A stretch of DNA of 64,000 nucleotides from an uncultured Saprospiraceae bacterium. Lineage in GTDB: Bacteria > Bacteroidota > Bacteroidia > Chitinophagales > Saprospiraceae. The stretch is from assembly GCA_937926205.1 (NCBI GenBank), contig CALEYL010000008.1, positions 1-64,000 on the forward strand. The letters run 5' to 3'. Position 1 is the stretch's first letter. Each line of letters starts with the position of its first letter. Shown here piece after piece: positions 53,648-62,393 of the stretch. A program made the position numbers and the translations under genes. The notes under the pieces are model-generated. The model did not search any database, was not told the origin of the DNA, and was given only the letters and a program-made list of their open reading frames with translations.

Positions 53648-55828
53648 TTATTCCATGCTCAACTTAAACTCTTTTGGCGGTTCTGCGCCCAGCAAATGCT
53701 TTACAAAATAATCCCATCGGCGGCGCATCATGTAGAGGCTGTCTCTGCCGTAACCATGCCTCGCGTTCGGAAAAATTACCAAATCAAAATCTTTATTGGC
53801 TTTCACTAAAGCATCAACAACGAGATAGGTATTGTAGGGCGGTACATTGTCGTCCATACCGCCGTGGGCCAGCATCAACTTACCTTTTAAATTCGCGGCA
53901 AAATTTTGATTGGCCTGGTCTTCATAATTTGATTTACCTCCGGCGCCCTCCGTCAACAGGCCGATGTAGCGCTCGCCCCAGTCGTCTTCATAATTGCGGT
54001 TGTCGTGATTCCCGGACTCAGAAATACCCACTTTGTAAAAATCGGGATAGCGGAACATGGCGGCTGCAGTCGCATACCCGCCGCCGGAATGCCCCCAGAC
54101 GCCTACCCTTTCCAAATCCAGAAAGGGATATTTTGCCGCCAATTGTTTTAAACCTTCGATTTGGTCTTCGAGGGTATTGTCGGCCATGTAGCCATAACAG
54201 GCATCATGGAAAGATTTTGAACGGTCAGGGTTGCAGGTACCGTCAATAACCACCACGACAAACCCCAATTCGGCCAGAGCCTGGTGGTCGCTTCGCGCAC
54301 TTGCAAAAGACCGGCTGCCCACACCGCCGCCCTGGGGGCCGGGGTAAATGTAATTGACGACAGGATATTTTTTTGCCGGGTCAAGGGTTGTCGGCGTAAA
54401 CATCAGCCCGTAAAGATCCCATTTGCCATCCCGCGATTTCACGGTGATGGGCTGAGGCGCTTTCCAGCCGCCTGCGATGAGTTTAGAAAGGTCTGTTTTT
54501 TCCAGCGTAGCGATTAATTTGCCTTTCGCATCTCTTAAAACGGCAACAGGGGGAACTTCCGGCCTGGAATAACGGTCAACAAAATATTGTTGATCAGGCG
54601 ATAAAGTGATGTTGTGATTCGCATCCTCCGGCGTCAGCAATTGCAGGTTTTTGCCGCTGAAATCTACCCGGTAAAAGTGGCTGAAATAAGGATCCCGGCC
54701 AGGTTCTCTGCCGTTGGCCTCAAAATAGAGTACCCTGTTTTTTTCATCAATGCTCAACAGGCGGGTGACGACGAAATTGCCTTTGGTAATTTGCGTTTTC
54801 AGTTTCCCGGTATTGACATCGTACAAATACAAATGCCCCCAATCGTCGCGCTCGGAATACCAGATAAACTCGTCAGACGCTGCGAGGTAACGCCAGTTGA
54901 TCATCCCCTGCCCGCTTTCGTATTGTGTCGCGACTTTCTCTTCGAGAACCTCCTTTACGGCGCCTGTTGCCGCATCAGCGATCCGCAATTTTGCCTCTTT
55001 GTGGTCGCGGGAGCTGGAAACAAAAGCCAGTTTACTGCCATCGGCATTCCATTCATTGTCGTCAAAAGCCCCCGTACAGGAGATGTCATCACAGAGGGTT
55101 CCCCGTCGGGCATCCGGCGGTATTTGTAAGCGGATTACTTTGGGCTGTTCCACTTCAATGATGACCCGTTGTATCTTAATTATTTCTTTATCAGTCGGGA
55201 TTGGATACTTCCAGGCTTTCAGTTCGGGCGCGCCAACGCCGGTAGCAACCAGATACATGTCGCTCACATGGCGTTGATCCTGCTGAAAAGTAGCAATTTT
55301 TTTAGAATCGGGCGACCACAACAAAACAGGCCGGTCGCTGTGCCTCCACCCGGCATTGTCGGTAGCGTAGCCAAAATTCTCCACCCCGTCTGTAGTCAAT
55401 TGCGTTTCTTTTTGGGTAGCCACATCCCGGACCCACAAATTCCAGTCTTTGATGAATGCCGCTTTTTTACCATCCGGAGAGCGTACCTCCCTCGCTGCAT
55501 TTCTTCTGCCGGGATTGCCAGAGTTGTTGTCTTTCATATCCGGCAATAAAGTCTGGAGGTCTGCGGCTGTTTTTCGGCTGCCATCTTTCGGGTTGATCAG
55601 GACGAATTGCTTGCCCTCAGCTGCATTTACGGCGTACCAAAATCGGCCGTCTTCCAGCCAGACGGGGTCTACATTGCTGTTGAAAACCAATTTATTGGTA
55701 TTGAAACCCAAAAACTGTGCGGCGTGCTCATAATCGGCGGCGGTCAGTTCTTTTTTGCCGGCTTGCTGTGCAAATGAAGCGCAGGCAATCATGATGATGA
55801 TTGCCGTTAGGAAGGGCTTTTTGTTCAT
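53648..55828 (-). CDS. S9-family peptidase (dipeptidyl peptidase IV-like)
   Basis: 726 residues with a signal peptide (MNKKPFLTAIIIMIACASFAQ). An N-terminal beta-propeller (about 40-470) is followed by an alpha/beta-hydrolase domain: nucleophile S581 in WGHSGGGYA, with the acidic residue in HGGMDDNVP (about 660) and histidine in NARHGYG (about 695). These exopeptidases release dipeptides after proline. Exported, likely periplasmic. ATG at 55828. Confidence 0.94.
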   Translation of the reverse strand: MNKKPFLTAIIIMIACASFAQQAGKKELTAADYEHAAQFLGFNTNKLVFNSNVDPVWLEDGRFWYAVNAAEGKQFVLINPKDGSRKTAADLQTLLPDMKDNNSGNPGRRNAAREVRSPDGKKAAFIKDWNLWVRDVATQKETQLTTDGVENFGYATDNAGWRHSDRPVLLWSPDSKKIATFQQDQRHVSDMYLVATGVGAPELKAWKYPIPTDKEIIKIQRVIIEVEQPKVIRLQIPPDARRGTLCDDISCTGAFDDNEWNADGSKLAFVSSSRDHKEAKLRIADAATGAVKEVLEEKVATQYESGQGMINWRYLAASDEFIWYSERDDWGHLYLYDVNTGKLKTQITKGNFVVTRLLSIDEKNRVLYFEANGREPGRDPYFSHFYRVDFSGKNLQLLTPEDANHNITLSPDQQYFVDRYSRPEVPPVAVLRDAKGKLIATLEKTDLSKLIAGGWKAPQPITVKSRDGKWDLYGLMFTPTTLDPAKKYPVVNYIYPGPQGGGVGSRSFASARSDHQALAELGFVVVVIDGTCNPDRSKSFHDACYGYMADNTLEDQIEGLKQLAAKYPFLDLERVGVWGHSGGGYATAAAMFRYPDFYKVGISESGNHDNRNYEDDWGERYIGLLTEGAGGKSNYEDQANQNFAANLKGKLMLAHGGMDDNVPPYNTYLVVDALVKANKDFDLVIFPNARHGYGRDSLYMMRRRWDYFVKHLLGAEPPKEFKLSME

Positions 55829-55930
55829 ACTTCGTCTTGTTTTGAGTTTTTTTCAGACAATAGTTGCCTCTAAATTACACATTTTGCGCTGAGGGCGCGC
55901 TAAAATCATGGATTCAGGGCGGGTAGGCGC

Positions 55931-56407
55931 CTATGCCGGCAACATTTTCTTAATCAACACGATTTGTCCCAGATGGTAGTAGCAGTGCTCGATCATCCCA
56001 TCCATATTTCTCAGGTAGGTACCATATTTTGCATCTACAAAATCTTCATCCAGTTTTTCATCGGGCATTTGTTCCACCATATTAGCAAACTGCTCTGCGT
56101 CGTCCCACAATTTGTTCCGCAGTTTGTCCCAGTCTTCCTGCGATTGAATGGGTGCAAGATCAAAGCTGTATTTGTCCCGGATGTCAAGCGTGCCGCCTTT
56201 GAACACGTTGAGGATGCCCGCGATGTAATAATCGATGTGGAAAGTGAGCAGGGCGATGGTATTGAGGTCGCCTACTTTTTTTGTTGCCTGCTCCCAGTTA
56301 AGATCTGATAGCTGCTCTTTGAAATTCGTATTGGCCACCCAATGGCCATTTAAAAGGACTTCCCTGAACCGGCTGGCGAGTTGTGTGCTTAATTTCATCT
56401 GCTTCAT
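55931..56407 (-). CDS. DinB-like helical protein
   Basis: 158 residues from the ATG at 56407 (56398 is also possible; a TTG-led longer frame is rejected). Pattern is a four-helix bundle with a mid-protein FHIDYYIAGILNVFKGG and a C-terminal HCYYHLGQIVLIKKML, matching the DinB-type metal-binding layout with spaced histidines. Members include thiol transferases; function here is unknown. It ends about 100 bp before the S9 peptidase start, on the same strand. Confidence 0.85.
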   Translation of the reverse strand: MKQMKLSTQLASRFREVLLNGHWVANTNFKEQLSDLNWEQATKKVGDLNTIALLTFHIDYYIAGILNVFKGGTLDIRDKYSFDLAPIQSQEDWDKLRNKLWDDAEQFANMVEQMPDEKLDEDFVDAKYGTYLRNMDGMIEHCYYHLGQIVLIKKMLPA

Positions 56408-56492
56408 GATTTTAGTAATAGCCCCTGCACAGGATGGTTTGCCCACCCAAAATTCTGTTAAACGCAAATCAGTTACATCTTTATAATCCTAA

Positions 56493-57269
56493 TTATATCT
56501 TTTTTCTGATATCAAATATTTCCCTTTGATCATCCCAATACAAGATACATACATCGCCACCAACTGATGATTTTGTAGATTCGATCAATTGGTTATTTGC
56601 AACATTATCTGTAATGATTTTTACACTGGTTTCAGGCAGCTCATACATATCTATTGGAAAGAATTTTGTTTCCTTTGGGGCAATTGTACAAGTATACCAT
56701 ACTGAGTAAACTTTAATTAAATAATCCAGTGCTTTTTCGGTATCATTTTGTATAGCAACCTTAGATCCATCGAAGAACTTTAAGTCCCTAATTTTTGTAT
56801 TTGTGACATCAACCTCAGCATAACCAATCTGAAACTCCATTCTAGTTTCGCCCCCCTCCGTTGTAATATTTAGTTTATTCATATCTTTAATAGCAAAAAG
56901 CTGCTTTGTTTTCTTTTTCCTGTTAACCAATGCTACAATATAGCTCCCTTTTGGCACGATGGTTCCGCCAACTGTTCTGGCTTCATCTGTCATAGGTACT
57001 GAATATTCAACTCCAAATACACCAATAGGGGTTACAAGTTCGTGCACATCGTCTTCAATGAATAATCCGTCTTCCGTATTAAATTTTAGTTTAAACGGAA
57101 GTAATAGTGGGTTTACATAACTGAAGGTGAATTTCGGGCCTTTATTGGCGGTTGTGTTAAGGTCTGACTCTTTAATACACGGGCAAAACGTTGGGTCTTT
57201 TAAAACCTGCTCGCCACAAGACAAAAATGTAATCATCGGTATTAGTAACAATAAAAAAGAAGGCTTCAT
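56493..57269 (-). CDS. AT-rich predicted lipoprotein
   Basis: 258 residues with lipoprotein signal (MKPSFLLLLIPMITFLSC, lipidated C18). Ig-like/beta-rich: DUF-like layout with GTIVPKGSYIVALVNRKKKTKQL mid-protein (conserved in shorter parts IVPKGSYIV and KKKTKQL), ending CILYWDDQREIFDIRKKI. Codons are clearly more AT-rich than neighbouring genes, suggesting acquisition by transfer. Family not recognised. Confidence 0.8.
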   Translation of the reverse strand: MKPSFLLLLIPMITFLSCGEQVLKDPTFCPCIKESDLNTTANKGPKFTFSYVNPLLLPFKLKFNTEDGLFIEDDVHELVTPIGVFGVEYSVPMTDEARTVGGTIVPKGSYIVALVNRKKKTKQLFAIKDMNKLNITTEGGETRMEFQIGYAEVDVTNTKIRDLKFFDGSKVAIQNDTEKALDYLIKVYSVWYTCTIAPKETKFFPIDMYELPETSVKIITDNVANNQLIESTKSSVGGDVCILYWDDQREIFDIRKKI

Positions 57270-57484
57270 CTGCTATCATTTATGTTTGATCTATAAACTT
57301 ACTTGAATAAGAATCAAATGGCTTCTCTGATTTAACCAAATAGAATCTTCTTGCCCTAGCTCAAATCGAAGATTCGACAAAGTCAAACTTAAGTTCGGCG
57401 TAGCCAATCAGAAAATTCCGGAAAAGCACTAAGATACTGGGCTTGCAAAATACTTGAGTTGCCTGATAAAAGCAAGTTTCCTGA

Positions 57485-58123
57485 AAAAAGTGTTCGGATG
57501 ATATTTTAACAGGAGATTGGGTGCCCCAGTCTAATCCATTGAATCATGCCAGGGTACTTCATGGCAGCGCTGTGATTGGAAATACCATTTATGCCTTTGG
57601 CGGTGTTGCCTCCACTTCGGGTAACGAATTAACGGTTGAGGCTGCTACGGGCATTCTCTCTGGCAACTCATGGGAAGTGTCCGGTAATCTGCCTTACAAT
57701 CGCAGGGCTTTTGGCTATGTCGCAATGGAGACAGGGGGAGGCGCTTCATCGATTTATATCTTCGGTGGCAATTCGGGCGCCTCTGTCCTTGCTACAACGC
57801 AACGGTTTTCAGTGGTAACAGTTCCTGTTGAAGAGCAGCAATCCCAGCATGGAGTCGGCACTAAACAACCCCTGATCATTTTTCCCAATCCGTTTTACGG
57901 AACGACAACGCTTGCTTATGATTTAACAAAATCGGCGCTGGTTGACATATCTGTTTATCAAACCGATGGGAAATTGGTGGCGAGGCCCGTTCACGCACAA
58001 CAGGCGGCCGGGTCATACCAACTCACTTTTGACGGTACCCGCTTTGAACCTGGCGTTTACTTCTGTAAATTCAAAACGGATACAGGAGAATCGGCCATTA
58101 CCAGGATGGTATTGATCAAATGA
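57485..58123 (+). pseudogene. Truncated kelch-repeat protein with T9SS type A-like sorting domain
   Basis: The frame is closed by TGA at 57482 and then runs to 58123, with only a GTG at 57521 as possible start and no signal peptide. Residues match the last kelch blades (HGSAVIGNTIYAFGGV, MSSIYIFGG-like GASSIYIFGGNSGAS), then a Pro/Gln-rich link and a C-terminal sorting domain (IIFPNPFYGTTTLAYDL and ARPVHAQQAAGSYQLTFDG, ending ITRMVLIK). A full-length gene would need several more blades and a signal peptide, so this is probably a remnant of a secreted Type IX protein. Confidence 0.75.
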
Positions 58124-58147
58124 TGAATGGATGAAAGCCGGGAAAAT

Positions 58148-60613
58148 CTACCCCGGCCGCCGATCCACCGTTTTGTTATAACAAGGTGGCAACCCTGTTG
58201 CTACATTGCTGACCTCTTTTCTGACACAAAGGCAGGGCAGCCGCCGGCCTTTGATGATGTTGGATTCCCTGCCGATGGTTCCGGTTCTTGTGTCGAAGTA
58301 GAAGGACCAGGCCAGGGCGTCATTTGCTTCGGTGCCCGTCCAGAAGTCGATACGCCCATTGGGCACATCAGCGGGATTGATCAGGTAACAGGCTCCGGAG
58401 CCCGTTAGCATTTGGTAAGCTTTTTCAGCTTCTCCGCGGTAGATGTTTTCGAGCAGGAAGTCGACCTCACCAATGCAGGGCAGGCGCCAACCTCTGGCCT
58501 TACAGGCATCGAGGGACTCCTCCCAGGTGTAAGGCCCGCCGGGAAGGGGTTCGGTCATGATCCATAGCGGCCCTACTTTTTTGAAATTGCTGCCTCCAAA
58601 TGTTTGGCAGCCAACGCTGGCAGGTGTTTTGATCCGGGGCGCAGAGGATTCGAAGTTCCTGGGCGTGGTGCGGTCAATGATGGTATCCCGCACGGTAATT
58701 TGTACAGTATCACGCACCATCGGGCAGGCCCACTCCAGCAGCATTTTCTGTACATGGCCGGTTTCGACGGTGCTGTTGCGGTATTTGTTGAAGAAAACCT
58801 GATAAGTATCGCAGGTTCTGGTTTTCAGAATGAGTTGATAGTCCCGCCAAACTTCACATTGACGGGCTTCGAGGAGCGTACGGAATTCAGCGGCGCAAGG
58901 CGCGTCTTCGCCGTAGGTACTCAGGTAGTTGACGTAAGCCTCGCAGGTATCTGCTTCTCTGGCCATATTGCAGGGGTCTTTGCGTTCCATCCAGTTGAAG
59001 ATGAACCAGTAGGCCAGAATACTAAGCAACAGAGCCAGCAAAGTCAGCAGGAGTAACCAGCGCAGGTTGCGAACCCGCTTTTCGGTGGCAGCAGAGACCA
59101 CTGCGGCGGCAGGCAGGATGGTATTCCCATCCCCACAGCCGCATTGCTGGCGGCTCTCGTTCAGATCGGCAATCTGTTGCTCGATCTCCGGATTGGACTG
59201 TCCCGGTTCTTCAGGCAATTGGCCCTGCAATTCCGCGATGCGTTTCGTGATGTAGGTGTCAATGACATCGCGCCCCGAACCGAGGCGGTCAATGAGTTCC
59301 GGACTAAAAGCCGGGGTAACCCCGCCTGATTCGGCACAAGTGGTCTGATGGGCCTGTTGCAGGTAGATTTGCAGGCACTGAAAAGGAACATCGCCGTTTT
59401 TATTTGCCAAATCCCCGCATATTTTTTCAGCAATCTGTTCAGGCTTATCGACTGTGATTTTTCCCTGCGACTTCAGCAGATCCAGCAGATTGAGAGACAC
59501 ATCCATCATGGCTCTTTTGCTCAGCGGCTGAACGTGGTAGCGGTGGGTCAGCAGCGCCGGGAGGTGGCGCTCGTAATCGGCCAGAGGCGCCAGAAAGGAT
59601 TCCCGTAGCGACAGGATAATGCGATAAGGCAGGCTATCGTCGCCCAGCAAACGTTGCAAAAAAGCAAAAAATTCGTTGCGCTCACCCTCCCCCACCGAAG
59701 CATGGAACAGCGACTCCAGCTGATCGAAGACAAGGAAAACAGGTTTGTTGACCCGTTCGCGCAGGTGGGGCAGCAGGGTATGCGGATCTTCCGTTTCCGG
59801 CACTTCAGCGCCACCAGATTTTTCGATTTCAGTGCGCAGCGTCTTTGCAAAAGACGGCAACATCCCTTCCACACCACGGCGGTGCACAATGAGTTCGCCG
59901 GGAACAGCTTCCAGGCGGTTGGCCAGCCCACACTGAATCAGACTGGTTTTACCTACCCGCGGCAGTCCGTATAGCAGTAACAACGGATTGTTGCGGGTCA
60001 TGGCGTACAGGTCTTCAACATCCCGCTTTCGCCCGAGGAAGAAAGGCAAATCTGCTGCTACCTGGGGTTGCAGGACATTGAAAAGCGGGTCACAAGGATT
60101 GCTTCCACCAGAAGGCGATAAACCCATGGAGCCACCCAGCGCAGATGGTAATTTAGTCGACTTGCGTTCTACCCGCAGGGTGCTGTCACTCAGTTCCTGC
60201 CAAGAGTGTACGAGAGGGTCTGTCAGATCCAGTTCTTTCAGGGAGTCTACGGGTTCAGATTGATCCGTCAGTTCCCGGAAAAAAAGTGGAAAGGTTTCTG
60301 CCTGAGCCAAATCGTGTAACTCATCGAGTACCTTGCGGGCATCTCTTTGTTGCACAAAAGTAGTTTCCGGCAGGGTTGTTGGTTCTGCTTTTCCGAAGAG
60401 CTGAATGGAATAAGTATGTCTCCTCTTTTTTAATATCCAGATGGACCTGGCCAGGCTGTCGCGCAGCCGGCGAACGACATCCTCCATGGCCATTATGGCA
60501 CTGCTCTTGTCGGGGTAGAAAGGACTGTAAAAGGTAACCTGCTCCAATTGTAAAGAAAAAAAACAGTCCGAAGCGGCTTCCTGCGCGCCCAACGAGTAAA
60601 GAGTAAAGGTCAT
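58148..60613 (-). CDS. Membrane STAND-type NTPase with C-terminal DUF1566/Lcl-like domain
   Basis: 821 residues in five parts. 1-175: unrecognised. 190-460: STAND ATPase with Walker A G216-LPRVGKT223, Walker B FLVFDQLE (about 293-300) and the downstream RHLPALLTHRYHVQPLS word of the nSTAND group. 518-541: one transmembrane helix. 545-630: a short Cys-rich repeat region (CEAYVNYLSTYGE and CDTYQVFFNKY are related). 670-800: a Lcl/FGE-like domain with TWEESLDACKARGWRLP and FWTGTEANDA. STAND proteins are signal-driven switches, often in defence; here the effector could be the extracytoplasmic end. Convergent with the truncated kelch gene. Confidence 0.85.
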   Translation of the reverse strand: MTFTLYSLGAQEAASDCFFSLQLEQVTFYSPFYPDKSSAIMAMEDVVRRLRDSLARSIWILKKRRHTYSIQLFGKAEPTTLPETTFVQQRDARKVLDELHDLAQAETFPLFFRELTDQSEPVDSLKELDLTDPLVHSWQELSDSTLRVERKSTKLPSALGGSMGLSPSGGSNPCDPLFNVLQPQVAADLPFFLGRKRDVEDLYAMTRNNPLLLLYGLPRVGKTSLIQCGLANRLEAVPGELIVHRRGVEGMLPSFAKTLRTEIEKSGGAEVPETEDPHTLLPHLRERVNKPVFLVFDQLESLFHASVGEGERNEFFAFLQRLLGDDSLPYRIILSLRESFLAPLADYERHLPALLTHRYHVQPLSKRAMMDVSLNLLDLLKSQGKITVDKPEQIAEKICGDLANKNGDVPFQCLQIYLQQAHQTTCAESGGVTPAFSPELIDRLGSGRDVIDTYITKRIAELQGQLPEEPGQSNPEIEQQIADLNESRQQCGCGDGNTILPAAAVVSAATEKRVRNLRWLLLLTLLALLLSILAYWFIFNWMERKDPCNMAREADTCEAYVNYLSTYGEDAPCAAEFRTLLEARQCEVWRDYQLILKTRTCDTYQVFFNKYRNSTVETGHVQKMLLEWACPMVRDTVQITVRDTIIDRTTPRNFESSAPRIKTPASVGCQTFGGSNFKKVGPLWIMTEPLPGGPYTWEESLDACKARGWRLPCIGEVDFLLENIYRGEAEKAYQMLTGSGACYLINPADVPNGRIDFWTGTEANDALAWSFYFDTRTGTIGRESNIIKGRRLPCLCVRKEVSNVATGLPPCYNKTVDRRPG

Positions 60614-60737
60614 GTGTTGTTCGTAGTGTAGTACTGAATGTTGTCTTCTCTTGGGTAAATGTAAGAAATATTTGGAATTTGGGATTCCCGAACAAGCGCT
60701 TGCCCTACTTACTGCTTTATACGCTGATCCTTTCGGC

Positions 60738-62279
60738 CTATTCCCCTAATTCCAGAACAATTACCGAGTTGGGAGGCATGTTTACGGTTAACCCGGCATT
60801 GGAAAGGGAAAAGTTTTTAAAGGCTTTTGGCGTCACGTTTGACGGGTTATCGAAAGTATTGTGGTCCTGAATGTTTGAAGAAGTCAAAATCCGGCCTGAT
60901 ACCTGCTTCGTTTTAAACCCGGCCAAATCAACTTCTATCGTCTGGCTCTTTGTGTTGTCAATATTGACCAGAGAAATGTGCATTTTGCCCGACTGGTCTT
61001 TGGAAGCCGAAACGGATACTGCCTGAATCCGGCGGTCACCCTTTACAAAGTCATTTGAAATAACCTGTACAGGAACCAAAAGCGCATCCTGGTGGACGTT
61101 ATACATTTCCATAACGTGATAGGTCGGCGTCAGGATGATTTTTTCCTTATTCGTAAGAATCACAGCCTGGAGGACGTTTACCATCTGTGCGAGATTGGCC
61201 ATCCTGACCCGGTCTGCATGGTTGTTAAAAATATTGAGCGTTAGTCCGGCGATCATGGCGTCGCGGATGGTGTTTTGCTGATACAGTTGTCCCCCTCCTT
61301 CGGGGTCGGTTTCGTACCATCCCCCCCACTCGTCAACAATCAGGGCGACCCTTTTTTCCGGATCAAACCGGTCCATGACTTCACAGTTTTTCGTCACCAA
61401 ATCCTCCATGCGCCAGGCCTCCTGCATGGTTCTGAAATAATCCTCTTCTGTAAACTGCGTCGACGAGCTTTTTTTACTCCAGTTGATGACAGAATAATGA
61501 TGGATGGAAACACCTTCAAATCGTCTTGCAGGGATGTTCTTCATGATGGACTCAGTCCATGCGTAATTCGGCGTGCCCGGTCCTACGGCAATTCTAAATA
61601 ACTTTTCAGTGTTGCCGTAACTGGTCATCGCCGTCGCGTATTGCCTGTAAAGGTTGATGTAATGGTCTACCGTCATATCCCCGCCACAATCCCAGGACTC
61701 ATTGCCGATGCCCCAATACTTTACATTCCAGGGTTTATCGCGCCCACTTTTTTCCCGAATATCGGTCAGGTAGCTCGTTCCATTGGCGTGATTGGCAAAT
61801 TGAACCCATTCCACCGCTTCCTGCACGGTGCCGGTATTCATGTTAACCGCCAGATAGGGTTCGGCGCCGAGCAATTCACACATGTTTAAAAATTCAGTGG
61901 TGCCAAAACTGTTGTCTTCGCGCACATTGCCCCACGACAGGTTTTCGATGTGTTTTCTTTCATTTTTAGGCCCTATGGCTTCTTTCCAGTGGTAAGTATC
62001 TGCAAAACAGCCACCCGGCCAGCGCAGGTTGGGTATTTTCAAATCCTGAAGCGCTTTAATCACATCGTTCCGCACTCCTGCTGTCTGGGGAATATTGGTA
62101 TTATTTTCACCTACATAGATGCCGTCATAAATGCACCTGCCCAGGTGTTCCGCAAAATGCCCGTAAATGTGTCTGCTGATCTGTGTCTTTGCCAGGTCGG
62201 CATTTAATGCGACTTTGTTTTGGGCGTGTAAGCCCGGCAGCAGGCTACCCAGAAGGAGTGTCAGAATTGCTTTTTTCAT
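60738..62279 (-). CDS. GH51 alpha-L-arabinofuranosidase
   Basis: 513 residues with a signal peptide (MKKAILTLLLGSLLPGLHAQ). The retaining GH51 active site is complete: acid/base E194 in WGIGNESWD and nucleophile E317 in IVDEWGGW. The early word HIYGHFAEHLGRCIYDG is typical. It releases terminal arabinofuranose from arabinan or arabinoxylan. Follows the GH29 gene on the same strand after 114 bp. Confidence 0.95.
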   Translation of the reverse strand: MKKAILTLLLGSLLPGLHAQNKVALNADLAKTQISRHIYGHFAEHLGRCIYDGIYVGENNTNIPQTAGVRNDVIKALQDLKIPNLRWPGGCFADTYHWKEAIGPKNERKHIENLSWGNVREDNSFGTTEFLNMCELLGAEPYLAVNMNTGTVQEAVEWVQFANHANGTSYLTDIREKSGRDKPWNVKYWGIGNESWDCGGDMTVDHYINLYRQYATAMTSYGNTEKLFRIAVGPGTPNYAWTESIMKNIPARRFEGVSIHHYSVINWSKKSSSTQFTEEDYFRTMQEAWRMEDLVTKNCEVMDRFDPEKRVALIVDEWGGWYETDPEGGGQLYQQNTIRDAMIAGLTLNIFNNHADRVRMANLAQMVNVLQAVILTNKEKIILTPTYHVMEMYNVHQDALLVPVQVISNDFVKGDRRIQAVSVSASKDQSGKMHISLVNIDNTKSQTIEVDLAGFKTKQVSGRILTSSNIQDHNTFDNPSNVTPKAFKNFSLSNAGLTVNMPPNSVIVLELGE

Positions 62280-62393
62280 ATAAATTGAAGTTTATCCATG
62301 TTCAGGACCGTAGCGTCATTCACTTGCCAAATATAGCGCTAAGAGGCTATTCCGGAATGTTTGGGGCAATAATTTGGCTTCTCTGTTTTTTCG

